Part shown: positions 1-8,994 of the stretch, piece by piece
Layout: the number at the start of each line of letters is the position of its first letter
How positions within the stretch are numbered: the first letter of the stretch is position 1
From: Luteimonas abyssi
Lineage (GTDB): Bacteria > Pseudomonadota > Gammaproteobacteria > Xanthomonadales > Xanthomonadaceae
Assembly (NCBI RefSeq): GCF_001482195.1
Contig: NZ_KQ759763.1
Coordinates: forward strand, 1,833,321 to 1,897,320
Reading direction: 5' to 3'
Length of the DNA: 64,000 bases
Translations under genes and position numbers: made by a program
The notes under the pieces: model-generated
What the model was told of the DNA's origin: nothing
Databases searched by the model: none
What the model saw: only the letters and a program-made list of their open reading frames with translations

Positions 1-182
1 GGTCCACCGGCACCTTGGTCAGTATGGGCCGCTACGTCCTCACCTGCCTGCCGGTGTTCCTGGCCCTGGCCTGCTGGCTGCGGCATCCCTGGCTCGCGAT
101 GTCCTGGTTGCTGATCAGCGCATTCGCACTGTCGGTCATGAGCGCCTGGTTCGCGCTGGGCCTCAGCTTCGCTGGCGCCTGA
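1..182 (+). CDS. C-terminal end of a polytopic membrane protein, probably a glycosyltransferase-like protein (partial)
   Basis: The window opens inside a gene; the frame starting at base 3 runs to a TGA at 180-182 and gives about 59 residues. They form two strongly hydrophobic segments (around LTCLPVFLALACWL and SWLLISAFALSVMSAWFALG) joined by a short basic turn. The stretch STGTLVSMGRYVL resembles the last loop of bacterial PIG-V-like mannosyltransferase homologues, in which a conserved Met-Gly-Arg-Tyr precedes the final helices. That is recalled family knowledge, and the fragment is too short to prove it. The following gene starts 37 bases downstream on the same strand. Confidence 0.5.
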   Translation, partial: STGTLVSMGRYVLTCLPVFLALACWLRHPWLAMSWLLISAFALSVMSAWFALGLSFAGA

Positions 183-219
183 CCGCGCCGGCGCTCTTCC
201 AGCACCCGGGAGCCTCCGT

Positions 220-660
220 ATGCGCCTGCTGATCAATCTCGATGTGCCCGATCTCGGCGCGGCTGAAACCGCGTACGCGGCCGCCTTCGGGTTGCACCCG
301 GCGCGCCGGTTCGGCGGCGAGGTGACCGAGATGCTCGGTGGCCCTGTCCCGTTCTATCTGCTGCACAAACCGTCGGGCAGCGTGGCGGTCGACGATGCGG
401 CACGCCGCTACGAGCGGCACTGGATGCCGATGCATCTGGATATGGTGGTCGACGATGTCGACGCCGCCCTGGCGCGTGCCGAGGCGGTCGGCTTTCGTCG
501 CGAGGGCGGTGTCCGTGACCAGATTTGGGGACGGATCGTCCAGATCGCCGATCCCTGGGGCCACGGCTGGTGTCTGCTGCAGTTCGTCGGCCGCGGGTAC
601 GATGCGATCGCCGACGCTGCACCCGTCGCCCCGGAAAGCCCGGCGCCGGGCCGCGACTGA
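220..660 (+). CDS. VOC (glyoxalase/bleomycin-resistance fold) family protein
   Basis: A 146-residue protein with a single vicinal-oxygen-chelate fold. The N-terminus (LLINLDVPDLGAAETAYAAAF) and the C-terminal segment (RIVQIADPWGHGWCLLQF) are the paired beta-alpha-beta-beta-beta modules of glyoxalase-like proteins. The His in HLDMVVDDVD (about residue 72) and the DPWGHGWCLLQ strand are where such proteins place metal or substrate ligands. The ATG at 220 has a GGGAG ribosome-binding site about 8 bases upstream. VOC members of this size include lactoylglutathione lyases, dioxygenases and antibiotic-binding proteins, and nothing here picks one, so substrate is unknown. Confidence 0.8.
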   Translation: MRLLINLDVPDLGAAETAYAAAFGLHPARRFGGEVTEMLGGPVPFYLLHKPSGSVAVDDAARRYERHWMPMHLDMVVDDVDAALARAEAVGFRREGGVRDQIWGRIVQIADPWGHGWCLLQFVGRGYDAIADAAPVAPESPAPGRD

Positions 661-729
661 CGCCGGATTCCCGGCCCGCCTCGGCAAGACCAGTCTCAAG
701 CCCGGCACGGTTCGCGTACGCTATCGCGC

Positions 730-1956
730 ATGTCCGATCTCCCCATCGAAATCGACGGCCGCCGCGCCGCACCGCTCGGCATGCCGCCGGCCCGTTTCCT
801 GCGCGATTACTGGCAGCGCAGGCCCTTGCTGATCCGTAATGCGTTCCCGGACTTCGTGTCGCCCATCGCGCCCGAGGACCTCGCCGGCCTGGCCTGCGAG
901 GATGGCGTGCTGGCGCGCATCATCGAGCACGACCGCGCCAAGGATCGCTGGACGCTGCGCAACGGTCCGTTCCCCGAGGATGCCTTTCCCGGCATGCCCG
1001 ACCACGACTGGACCCTGCTGGTGCAGGACGTGGACAAGTGGGACGCCGATGTCGGCGCGCTGCTCGACGCGTTCGACTTCCTGCCACGCTGGCGACTGGA
1101 CGACATCATGGTGAGCTTCGCCGCCACCGGCGGCTCGGTCGGTGCGCACGTCGACCAGTACGACGTGTTCCTGCTGCAGGCGCACGGCCGGCGGCGCTGG
1201 CAGATCGACGCACGGCCGAACCCGCCCACCGACTTCCGCGACGATGCCGAGATCAGGCTTCTGCGCAGCTTCACGCCGACCCACGAATGGGTGCTCGAGC
1301 CCGGCGACATGCTGTATCTACCGCCCGGCGTGCCGCACCACGGCGTCGCCGAGGACCCCTGCCTTACGTTCTCGGTCGGCATGCGTGCGCCCTCTTCGGC
1401 TGAACTCATCGGCGACTGGCTCGACGACATCCTGGCCGGCGCCAGCGACGACGTGCGTTATCGCGACGCCGGTATCGCGCCGCCCAAGGACCCCTGGGAA
1501 ATCGACGCGGACGCCATGAGCCGTGTCGTCGAGGCTCTGAACGCGTTGCGCATGCACGATCCGGACCGCCTGGGCGATTGGTTCGGCCGCTTCATCACCC
1601 TGTATCGCGCCAGCGGCGAAGCCGTGTCCGACGGCCAGCCACATACGCCCGACGAGATCGCATCGGCGCTGGATGCCGGTGCCGGCCTGTATCGTCACCC
1701 GTGGAGCCGCATGGCATGGCGGCGCGCGCAGCGTGGTGCCCGCCTGTACGTGGCCGGGCACGACCTGACCCTGCCGATCCGCGATGCCCAGCGCCTGGCT
1801 CGTGCCGCCCATGTCGATGCGACGCTCTACGCCGCACTCTCGCAGGCCGGCCGCGATGCCCTTGTCGTGCTGCTCGACGCCGGGCACTACCGGCTGCTCG
1901 GCGGCGACGACATCGACGGCATGGATATCGGGACCGACGACGACGGCCTGCCGTAA
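730..1956 (+). CDS. roxA: Ribosomal oxygenase, 50S ribosomal protein L16 arginine 3-hydroxylase
   Basis: A 408-residue JmjC-type cupin, the usual length of the RoxA/YcfD family, which hydroxylates an arginine of ribosomal protein L16 using 2-oxoglutarate, O2 and Fe(II). The iron triad is visible: H140 and D142 in GAHVDQYDVFLLQ and a distal His in PPGVPHHGV (about 203-204). The 2-oxoglutarate-handling strand RRRWQI follows the HxD motif. The C-terminal third is the helical dimerisation and winged-helix region of this family. It sits 70 bases after the VOC gene, and its TAA shares one base with the ATG of the acetyltransferase gene downstream, suggesting coupled translation. Confidence 0.9.
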   Translation: MSDLPIEIDGRRAAPLGMPPARFLRDYWQRRPLLIRNAFPDFVSPIAPEDLAGLACEDGVLARIIEHDRAKDRWTLRNGPFPEDAFPGMPDHDWTLLVQDVDKWDADVGALLDAFDFLPRWRLDDIMVSFAATGGSVGAHVDQYDVFLLQAHGRRRWQIDARPNPPTDFRDDAEIRLLRSFTPTHEWVLEPGDMLYLPPGVPHHGVAEDPCLTFSVGMRAPSSAELIGDWLDDILAGASDDVRYRDAGIAPPKDPWEIDADAMSRVVEALNALRMHDPDRLGDWFGRFITLYRASGEAVSDGQPHTPDEIASALDAGAGLYRHPWSRMAWRRAQRGARLYVAGHDLTLPIRDAQRLARAAHVDATLYAALSQAGRDALVVLLDAGHYRLLGGDDIDGMDIGTDDDGLP

Positions 1957-2876
1957 TGCCGAAAGAGACGCCCGCACCGCCGTTCCGCGTCGCCATCGCC
2001 GACTGGACACGCGATCGGGATCCGGTGCAGGCGGTGCGGCGGCGCGTCTTCATCGAGGAACAGGGCGTGCCGGAAGCGTTGGAGCACGACGTCGACGACG
2101 CGCGCCATCTGCACGTCCTCGCCCGTGACGCCGATGGCGCGCCGATCGGCACCGCGCGCCTGACCCGCGACCGGCGCATCGGCCGCATGGCCGTGCTGCC
2201 GGCCTGGCGCGGGCGCGGCGTGGCCGATGCGCTGATGGAGGTCTTGCTGCACGAGGCACGCGCCCGGCGTCTTCCGGATCTCCTGCTGCATGCCCAGATC
2301 GACGCCTCCGGCCTGTACGCGCGCCACGGTTTCCTGCCGGAGGGGGAGCGGTTCGAGGAGGCCGGGATCGTCCATCAGGCCATGCGCCGGGTCCTCGACG
2401 GCGCACAGGCGATCGACACCCAGGCCGCGGGCGTCGCCATCGCGACGGCCGTGGCGCGTCATGCCCGGCGCGGCCTGTGGCTGTACAGCCGCGATCTGGA
2501 TCCGGGGCTGTTCGACGCACCCGACGTGCTCGCCGCGCTGCGACGGCTGGCCACCCGTCGCGGCGACGTCGCGATCCGGATCCTGGTGCAGGATCCGGAG
2601 GCGGCACAACGCGCCCATGCGCCCCTGCTCGCCCTGGCCCAGCGCCTGCCCAGCGTGTTCGCCTTTCGCAGCCCCGAGGATCCGGTCGACCGGTCCTGTC
2701 CGTCGGCCTTCCTCGTCAACGACACCGGGGGGTACTACTTCAGGCCGCTCGGGCACCGCTTCGACGGCGAGGCCGAGCTCGATGGCGGCGGTCGCAGCCG
2801 CCAGTTGCTCGAACAGATCCGCCCGGTATGGGAACGCGCCCGCCCCTGCACCGAGCTGCGCGCGCTCGGGCTGTGA
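1956..2876 (+). CDS. GNAT family N-acetyltransferase with a C-terminal extension domain
   Basis: A 306-residue protein starting at an ATG that overlaps the roxA stop (TAATG). Residues 1-145 are a GNAT domain of the ElaA/YjcF kind: VRRRVFIEEQGVPEALE near the N-terminus, the acetyl-CoA loop MAVLPAWRGRGVADALM, and LHAQIDASGLYARHGFLPEG. About residues 155-306 form a second domain (ARHARRGLWLYSRDLDPGLF onward) that resembles the C-terminal domain of related xanthomonad acetyltransferases and is reminiscent of a phospholipase-D-like fold without its HKD motif. Substrate unknown. The linkage to roxA hints at a translation-related or housekeeping role, but that is inference. Confidence 0.8.
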   Translation: MPKETPAPPFRVAIADWTRDRDPVQAVRRRVFIEEQGVPEALEHDVDDARHLHVLARDADGAPIGTARLTRDRRIGRMAVLPAWRGRGVADALMEVLLHEARARRLPDLLLHAQIDASGLYARHGFLPEGERFEEAGIVHQAMRRVLDGAQAIDTQAAGVAIATAVARHARRGLWLYSRDLDPGLFDAPDVLAALRRLATRRGDVAIRILVQDPEAAQRAHAPLLALAQRLPSVFAFRSPEDPVDRSCPSAFLVNDTGGYYFRPLGHRFDGEAELDGGGRSRQLLEQIRPVWERARPCTELRALGL

Positions 2877-3011
2877 GCCGTCGCGCCGTGCGACGACCGG
2901 CTCCGCGGACGGGCCGCCATGCCCGGAGCGCGCACCGCAGCAGTGTGAATGGCGTCTTCCGGACCCCGTGTCCACGACCGGATCGAGTCGCGTCGGACGG
3001 TCGCGTACGGC

Positions 3012-3017
3012 TATAAT
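3012..3017 (+). promoter_or_regulatory. Probable -10 element of the sucA promoter
   Basis: TATAAT, a perfect sigma-70 -10 hexamer, lies 93 bases before the sucA start in a 233-base gap that holds no gene. No convincing TTGACA-like -35 was found 16-18 bases upstream, so either the promoter depends on an activator or the -35 is weak. The remaining leader shows no obvious riboswitch. Confidence 0.5.
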
Positions 3018-3109
3018 CACGATCTTTGCCGCATTCATGACCCGGGCGGCGGCACCATCCACGTCCGGGGCATCGCCAGCCCTCTCCCTTCGGTATTCGA
3101 AAGCCAGAC

Positions 3110-5944
3110 GTGGACAGTCTCCTCAAGCAGTTCGCCCAGACATCGCAGCTCGGCGCCAACGCCGCCTTCATCGAGGATCTCTACGAGCAATATCTCGTCG
3201 ATCCGGACAGCGTCGATGCGCGCTGGAAACGCTGGTTCGACGACCTCAAGGGGCGTGAGAGCGGCGACGTGCCCCACTCCGCGATCATGGCGTCGGTGGC
3301 CGAGGCCGGTCGCCAGGCCCTGCGCGGCCAGGTCGGTGGCACGGGCGGCGGCGACGAGCGCGAGCGCAACGTCGGTCGCCTGATCACCGCCTACCGCACC
3401 CGTGGCCACCTCGGCGCCAAGCTCGATCCGCTCGAGCTCAGCCCGCCGATGAACCCGCCCGATCTGGGGCTGGAGTTCCACTCCCTGTCCGAGCGCGACC
3501 TCGACAGCGAGTTCAGCACCGGTGGCGTGGCCGGCAACGAGCGCATGAAGCTGCGCGACCTGCTCGCCCACCTCAAGGCGACCTACAGCGCGACCATCGG
3601 CGCCGAGTTCATGCACATGCCCGAGGCGGAGCAGCGGCAGTGGCTCTACCGCAGGCTCGAGCAGGCCGGTGGCCGTTTCGACCGCACGCCCGAGCAGAAG
3701 CGCCGGATCCTGGAGCGGCTGTCCGCCGCCGAGGGCCTGGAGCGCTACCTCCACACCAAATACGTCGGCCAGAAGCGCTTCTCGCTGGAAGGCGGCGATG
3801 CGCTGATCCCGCTGCTCGACACGCTGATCCAGCGCGCCGGCAGCGAAGGCGTCAAGGACGTGGTGCTGGGCATGGCCCATCGTGGCCGCCTCAACGTGCT
3901 GGTCAACACCCTGGGCAAGAACCCGCGCAAGCTGTTCGACGAGTTCGAAGGCAAGTTCGACCATGTGCCGGAAGACCGGGCCCACACCGGCGACGTGAAG
4001 TACCACATGGGCTTCTCCGCCGACGTGCAGACCCCGGGCGGCGCCGTCCATGTGGCACTGGCGTTCAACCCGTCGCACCTGGAGATCGTGGATCCGGTGG
4101 TGGTCGGCAGCGTGCGCTCGCGCCAGCATCGCCGCGGCGACCGCGAGCGCAAGGTCGTGTTGCCGGTGCTCCTGCACGGCGATGCCGCCTTCGCCGGCCA
4201 GGGCGTGGTGATGGAACTGTTGCAGATGTCGCAGGCCCGCGGCTTCGCGGTCGGTGGCACCCTGCACGTGGTCATCAACAACCAGGTCGGTTTCACCACC
4301 AGCGACCTCCAGGATGCCCGCTCCACCCTCTACGCCACCGATGTGGCCAAGATGGTCGGTGCGCCGGTGTTGCACGTGAACGGCGACGACCCGGAAGCGG
4401 TGGCGTTCTGCATGGAACTGGCCTACGACTTCCGCCAGGCCTTCCACAAGGATGTCGTGATCGACCTGGTGTGCTACCGCCGCCACGGCCACAACGAGGC
4501 CGACGAGCCGGCGGCCACCCAGCCGCTGATGTACCAGACCATCCGCAAGCGCAAGACCACCCGCGATCTGTACGCCACGCAGCTGGTCGCCGACGGCGTG
4601 CTCGACGACGCTGCGGTCAAGGACATCGTCGACAGCTACCGCAACAAGCTCGACGCCGGTGAAGTCACCATCGACCTCGCCGATGCCGAGCCGGACGATT
4701 ACGACCTCACCATCGACTGGGGCCCGTACCTGTCCGGCCGCGTGTCCGATCCGGTCGACACGCGCGTCGCGCCCGAGACGCTCGCCGAGCTCGCCGGCAA
4801 GATCACCACCCTGCCCGAGTCGCTGGATCTGCATGCGCGCGTGGCCAAGATCTACGACGACCGCCGCAAGATGGCCACCGGCGAACAGCCGGGCGACTGG
4901 GGCTTCGCCGAGAATCTCGCCTACGCCACCCTGCTCGCCGAAGGCCACCGCCTGCGCCTGGTCGGCCAGGATTCGGGCCGCGGCACCTTCTTCCACCGTC
5001 ACGCGGTGCTGCACGACCAGAAGTCCGGCGAGAACTACATCCCGTTGCAGCAGCTGGTGAAGAACCCCGAAGACGCCACCATCATCGACTCGCTGCTCAG
5101 CGAGGAAGCGGTGATGGCGTTCGAGTACGGCTACTCCACCTCCGAGCCCGGCACGCTGGGCATCTGGGAAGCGCAGTTCGGCGACTTCGCCAACGGCGCC
5201 CAGGTCGTCATCGACCAGTTCCTGTCTTCGGGCGAAGCCAAGTGGCAGCGCCTGTCGGGTCTGGCCCTGTTCCTGCCGCACGGCTACGAAGGCCAGGGGC
5301 CCGAGCACAGCTCGGCGCGCCTCGAGCGCTTCCTGCAGTTGTGCGCGCTGGAAAACATGCTGGTCTGCGTGCCGACCACGCCGGCGCAGGCGTTCCACAT
5401 GATCCGCCGTCAGCTGTGCATGAAGACGCGCAAGCCGCTTGTGGTGATGACGCCGAAATCGCTGTTGCGCCACAAGCTGGCGGTATCCAGCCTGGAAGAG
5501 CTTTCCCGTGGCGAGTTCCAGCATCTGATTCCCGACGCCGAGGCCGACGCGAAGACTGTCAAGCGCGTGGTCGCCTGCTCGGGCAAGGTCTACTACGACC
5601 TGCTGGAAGAGCAGCGCAAGGAATCGATCGACGACGTCGCGCTGGTCCGGGTGGAGCAGCTGTATCCGTTCCCGCGCGAACTGCTCACCGCCGAACTGGC
5701 CCGCTACAAGAAGGCGACCGATCTGGTGTGGTGTCAGGAAGAACCGCAGAACCAGGGCGCCTGGTACCAGATCAAACACCATCTCGACGCCTGCCTGGCC
5801 GACGGGCAGAAGCTGCACTACGCCGGCCGCGCACGTTCGCCGAGCCCGGCGGTCGGTCACTTCAACGATCACGTCGAAGAGCAGAAGCAGCTCATCGCCG
5901 ACGCGCTGGTCAACCCGCTCAAGGGCCAGGTCGTCGTCGAATAA
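3110..5944 (+). CDS. sucA: 2-oxoglutarate dehydrogenase E1 component
   Basis: A 944-residue thiamine-diphosphate-dependent E1 subunit that decarboxylates 2-oxoglutarate in the TCA cycle and passes the succinyl group to SucB lipoate. The start is a GTG, giving the typical N-terminal helix that docks onto E2 (MDSLLKQFAQTSQLGANAAF). Family landmarks seen are GMAHRGRLNVLVN, the active-site HGDAAFAGQGVV, a ThDP/Mg region HVNGDDPEAV, CYRRHGHNEADEP and the transketolase-like C-terminal GHGYEGQGPEHSSARLERFL-type segment. Length matches the family. It is followed 98 bases later by sucB and then lpd, the standard complex order. Confidence 0.98.
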   Translation: MDSLLKQFAQTSQLGANAAFIEDLYEQYLVDPDSVDARWKRWFDDLKGRESGDVPHSAIMASVAEAGRQALRGQVGGTGGGDERERNVGRLITAYRTRGHLGAKLDPLELSPPMNPPDLGLEFHSLSERDLDSEFSTGGVAGNERMKLRDLLAHLKATYSATIGAEFMHMPEAEQRQWLYRRLEQAGGRFDRTPEQKRRILERLSAAEGLERYLHTKYVGQKRFSLEGGDALIPLLDTLIQRAGSEGVKDVVLGMAHRGRLNVLVNTLGKNPRKLFDEFEGKFDHVPEDRAHTGDVKYHMGFSADVQTPGGAVHVALAFNPSHLEIVDPVVVGSVRSRQHRRGDRERKVVLPVLLHGDAAFAGQGVVMELLQMSQARGFAVGGTLHVVINNQVGFTTSDLQDARSTLYATDVAKMVGAPVLHVNGDDPEAVAFCMELAYDFRQAFHKDVVIDLVCYRRHGHNEADEPAATQPLMYQTIRKRKTTRDLYATQLVADGVLDDAAVKDIVDSYRNKLDAGEVTIDLADAEPDDYDLTIDWGPYLSGRVSDPVDTRVAPETLAELAGKITTLPESLDLHARVAKIYDDRRKMATGEQPGDWGFAENLAYATLLAEGHRLRLVGQDSGRGTFFHRHAVLHDQKSGENYIPLQQLVKNPEDATIIDSLLSEEAVMAFEYGYSTSEPGTLGIWEAQFGDFANGAQVVIDQFLSSGEAKWQRLSGLALFLPHGYEGQGPEHSSARLERFLQLCALENMLVCVPTTPAQAFHMIRRQLCMKTRKPLVVMTPKSLLRHKLAVSSLEELSRGEFQHLIPDAEADAKTVKRVVACSGKVYYDLLEEQRKESIDDVALVRVEQLYPFPRELLTAELARYKKATDLVWCQEEPQNQGAWYQIKHHLDACLADGQKLHYAGRARSPSPAVGHFNDHVEEQKQLIADALVNPLKGQVVVE

Positions 5945-6042
5945 CCGCATGAGGACATCCGAGGCCGCTGCCATCGTGTCCCCCCGCCGGCGCCCCGCGC
6001 GCCGGCCCTCCCCTCTCCACGCTCAACCGCCAGGAAGCCCGC

Positions 6043-7287
6043 ATGGCCACTGAAATCAAGGTCCCCGTCCTGCCCGAATCCGTCTCCGACGCCACCATCG
6101 CGACCTGGCACAAGAAGGCCGGCGACGCGGTCAAGCGCGACGAGAACATCGTCGACCTTGAGACCGACAAGGTCGTGCTGGAGGTACCCTCCACCGTCGA
6201 CGGCGTGATCAAGGAGATCAAGTTCTCCGAGGGCGATACCGTCACCAGCCAGCAGCTGCTGGCGATCATCGAGGAGGGCGCCACCGCGGAATCCGCGCCT
6301 GCCGCCGAGTCCGGAAGCAAGGACAAGGAAGCCCCCGCCGCCGGCGCCGAGGAAGTTCAGCCCAAGAGCGACGCGAAGAAGGCCGACGACAAGGCTCCGG
6401 CCTCGACCAAGCCGCAGTCTTCGGGCAACGACAAGACCGGCGACCTGCCGCCCGGCGCGCGTTTCACCGCGCAGAGCCAGGGCATCGATCCGTCGCAGGT
6501 CGAAGGCACCGGCCGTCGCGGCGCGGTGACCAAGGAAGACCTGATCAACTACGCGTCGGGCAAGACCGCCGGCGTGTCGGGCGGCGCGCGTCCGGAGGAG
6601 CGCGTCCCGATGACCCGCATCCGCAAGACCATCGCCGCGCGCCTGATGCAGTCGAAGGAATCCATCGCCATGCTGACCTCGTTCAACGAGGTCAACCTGG
6701 GCAAGGTGATGGCGCTGCGCAAGGAGCTGGGTGAGCAGTTCCAGAAGGACCACGGCATCAAGCTCGGCTTCATGAGCTTCTTCGCCAAGGCCGCCGCCAA
6801 CGCGCTGGCCAAGTATCCGGTGGTCAATGCCTCGGTCGACAAGGACGACATCATCTATCACGGCTACGCCGACATCTCGGTGGCGATCTCCACCGATCGC
6901 GGCCTGGTCACCCCGGTGCTGCGCAACGTCGAGCGCATGGGCTTTGCCGAAGTCGAGCAGGGCATCGCCGATTTCGCCAAGAAGGCGCGCGACGGCAAGC
7001 TCGGCCTCGACGACCTGCAGGGTGGCACCTTCACCATCACCAACGGCGGCACCTTCGGCTCGCTGATGTCGACGCCGATCGTCAACCCGCCGCAGTCGGC
7101 GATCCTGGGCATGCACGCCATCAAGGAGCGCGCGATCGTCGAGAACGGCCAGGTCGTCGCCGCGCCGATGATGTATCTGGCGCTGTCCTACGATCACCGC
7201 ATCATCGACGGCCGCGACGCGGTGCTGTTCCTGGTCGACATCAAGAACCAGCTCGAGAATCCGCACCGCATGCTGCTGGGCCTCTGA
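6043..7287 (+). CDS. sucB: 2-oxoglutarate dehydrogenase E2, dihydrolipoyllysine succinyltransferase
   Basis: A 414-residue E2 core subunit. Residues 1-78 are a lipoyl domain with the lipoylated lysine K43 in [11 protein letters not shown]. An Ala/Lys/Asp-rich flexible linker follows (about 80-145), then the peripheral subunit-binding domain containing [13 protein letters not shown]. The catalytic domain from about 180 ends with [13 protein letters not shown], where His385 and Asp389 are the expected active-site pair. One lipoyl domain is normal for this complex. The protein binds SucA and the Lpd dimer. The linker is unusually hydrophilic but intact. Confidence 0.98.
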   Translation: MATEIKVPVLPESVSDATIATWHKKAGDAVKRDENIVDLETDKVVLEVPSTVDGVIKEIKFSEGDTVTSQQLLAIIEEGATAESAPAAESGSKDKEAPAAGAEEVQPKSDAKKADDKAPASTKPQSSGNDKTGDLPPGARFTAQSQGIDPSQVEGTGRRGAVTKEDLINYASGKTAGVSGGARPEERVPMTRIRKTIAARLMQSKESIAMLTSFNEVNLGKVMALRKELGEQFQKDHGIKLGFMSFFAKAAANALAKYPVVNASVDKDDIIYHGYADISVAISTDRGLVTPVLRNVERMGFAEVEQGIADFAKKARDGKLGLDDLQGGTFTITNGGTFGSLMSTPIVNPPQSAILGMHAIKERAIVENGQVVAAPMMYLALSYDHRIIDGRDAVLFLVDIKNQLENPHRMLLGL

Positions 7288-7298
7288 TCCGCCTGTTT

Positions 7299-7400
7299 CC
7301 CTCTCCCGCCCGCGGGAGGGGGCCGGGGTGACGGGCCGTCCCCTCGCCGTCGCCCTCATCCGTCCCTTCGGGGCACCTTCTCTCCCATGCGGGAGAAGGG
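7299..7400 (+). repeat. REP-like interspersed hairpin element between sucB and lpd
   Basis: About 100 bases hold two GC-rich inverted repeats: one at 7299-7320 (CCCTCTCCCGC / GCGGGAGGG) and one at 7376-7399 (CCTTCTCTCCC / GGGAGAAGG, with a two-base bulge). The CCCTCTCC...GGGAG and CCTTC...GAAGG flanks with a CCCTTCGGGG core between them look like the repetitive extragenic palindromes scattered through proteobacterial genomes. It lies inside the sucA-sucB-lpd transcription unit. Its copy number elsewhere cannot be judged from one window. Confidence 0.6.
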
Positions 7401-7421
7401 ATCAAGCTAAGGAATTTCCCC

Positions 7422-8858
7422 ATGGCTGAACAATTCGACGTCGTCGTCATCGGTGCCGGCCCCGCCGGCTACCACGCCGCCATCCGTGCGGCCCAACTGG
7501 GCATGAAGGTCGCCTGCGTGGACGCCGCGCTGGGCAAGGACGGCAAGCCGGCCCTGGGCGGCACCTGCCTGCGCGTGGGCTGCATCCCGTCCAAGGCGCT
7601 GCTGGACTCCTCGCGCCAGTACTGGAACATGGGCCACCTGTTCGGCGACCACGGCATCAGCTTCAAGGACGCGAAGATCGACGTCGAGGCGATGGTGGGT
7701 CGCAAGGACAAGATCGTGAAGCAGTTCACCGGCGGCATCGCGATGCTGTTCAAGGCGAACAAGGTCACCCCGTACTACGGCTTCGCCACCCTGCACCCGG
7801 ATCGCGTGGTCAAGATCAAGCAGCACGACGACAGCGAGATCGAGCTGACCGGCACCAACGTCATCATCGCCGCGGGCTCGGACTCCATCGAACTGCCGTT
7901 CGCGAAGTTCGACGGCGAGACCATCGTCGACAACGTCGGCGGGCTGGACTTCACCGAGGTGCCCAAGCGCCTGGCCGTCATCGGCGCCGGCGTGATCGGC
8001 CTGGAGCTGGGCAGCGTGTGGAAGCGCCTGGGCGCCGAGGTGACCATCCTCGAGGCGCTGCCGGACTTCCTCGCCGCGGCCGATGCCGAGGTCGGCAAGG
8101 TCGCGCTGAAGGAGTTCAAGAAGCAGGGCCTGGACATCAAGCTCGGTGCCAAGGTCAGCGCGACCGAGGTCAAGGGCAAGGGCAAGAAGAAGGAAGTGCT
8201 GGTCAGCTACAGCGACAAGGACGGCGAGCAGACGCTCACCGTCGACAAGCTGCTGGTCGCCGTGGGCCGCAAGGCCGCGAGCAAGGGCCTGCTGGCCGAC
8301 GGCACGGGTGTGAAGCTGACCGACCGCGGCCAGATCGAGGTCGACGACCACTGCCACACCGGCGTCGACGGCGTCTGGGCCGTGGGCGACTGCGTCCGCG
8401 GGCCGATGCTGGCGCACAAGGGCTTCGAGGAAGGCATCGCCGTGGCCGAGCTGATCGCCGGCCTGCCGGGCCACGTCAACTTCGACACCATTCCGTGGGT
8501 CATCTACACCGAGCCGGAGCTAGCCTGGGTCGGCAAGACCGAGCAGCAGCTCAAGGACGAGGGCATCCCGTACAAGGCCGGCAGCTTCCCGTTCGCGGCC
8601 AACGGCCGCGCGGTGGCGATGATCGAGCCGGCCGGTTTCGTCAAGGTGCTCGCGCACGCCGAGACCGACCGCGTGCTGGGCATGCACCTGGTCGGCGCCA
8701 ACGTCTCCGAACTGGTGCACGAAGGCGTGCTGACGATGGAGTTCAGCGGCTCGGCCGACGACCTGGCGCGCATCTGCCACGCCCACCCCTCGCTGTCGGA
8801 AGTCGTGCACGACGCGGCGATGGCGGTGGACAAGCGGGCGATCCACAAGGCCAACTGA
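7422..8858 (+). CDS. lpd: Dihydrolipoyl dehydrogenase (E3)
   Basis: A 478-residue FAD/NAD-dependent disulfide oxidoreductase that reoxidises the lipoyl groups of SucB. The N-terminal FAD fingerprint is VVIGAGPAGYHAA, the redox-active disulfide is C49/C54 in GGTCLRVGCIPSK, the NAD-binding fingerprint is VIGAGVIGLELGSVWKRLG, and the second FAD contact is GVWAVGDC. The C-terminal catalytic His/Glu pair lies in HAHPSLSEVVHDA (about 455 and 460). It is the third gene of the complex operon, and a hairpin terminator follows 20 bases after the stop. Confidence 0.98.
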   Translation: MAEQFDVVVIGAGPAGYHAAIRAAQLGMKVACVDAALGKDGKPALGGTCLRVGCIPSKALLDSSRQYWNMGHLFGDHGISFKDAKIDVEAMVGRKDKIVKQFTGGIAMLFKANKVTPYYGFATLHPDRVVKIKQHDDSEIELTGTNVIIAAGSDSIELPFAKFDGETIVDNVGGLDFTEVPKRLAVIGAGVIGLELGSVWKRLGAEVTILEALPDFLAAADAEVGKVALKEFKKQGLDIKLGAKVSATEVKGKGKKKEVLVSYSDKDGEQTLTVDKLLVAVGRKAASKGLLADGTGVKLTDRGQIEVDDHCHTGVDGVWAVGDCVRGPMLAHKGFEEGIAVAELIAGLPGHVNFDTIPWVIYTEPELAWVGKTEQQLKDEGIPYKAGSFPFAANGRAVAMIEPAGFVKVLAHAETDRVLGMHLVGANVSELVHEGVLTMEFSGSADDLARICHAHPSLSEVVHDAAMAVDKRAIHKAN

Positions 8859-8878
8859 GCGCATTGCGTTCGACACGG

Positions 8879-8903
8879 AAGGCTCCGCCCCGGCGGGGCC
8901 TTT
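8879..8903 (+). terminator. Intrinsic terminator after lpd
   Basis: An 11-base-pair stem, AAGGCTCCGCC paired with GGCGGGGCCTT (one G-T pair), with a very short loop and a TTTC tail. It closes the sucA-sucB-lpd operon. The T-run is short, so efficiency is uncertain. Confidence 0.7.
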
Positions 8904-8964
8904 CGCGTTTCCGGTCCGGCCCGTCGCGCAGGCGGCGGCGGACGATCACCTCCCGATACGAGGC

Positions 8965-8994
8965 AACAACATGAAGTCGAACAACATGAAGTCG
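8965..8994 (+). repeat. Tandem 15-base duplication covering a start codon
   Basis: AACAACATGAAGTCG occurs twice head to tail (8965-8979 and 8980-8994), so the LOG-family gene has two in-frame ATGs five codons apart, each preceded by AACAAC. The only purine-rich ribosome-binding site (GAGG, 8960-8963) is spaced for the first ATG. Confidence 0.85.

Noticed and set aside
3035-5974. Very long open frame on the minus strand opposite sucA
   Set aside because: GC-rich sucA codons leave the opposite frame free of stops; the peptide has no recognisable domain and the plus-strand frame is a clear SucA.
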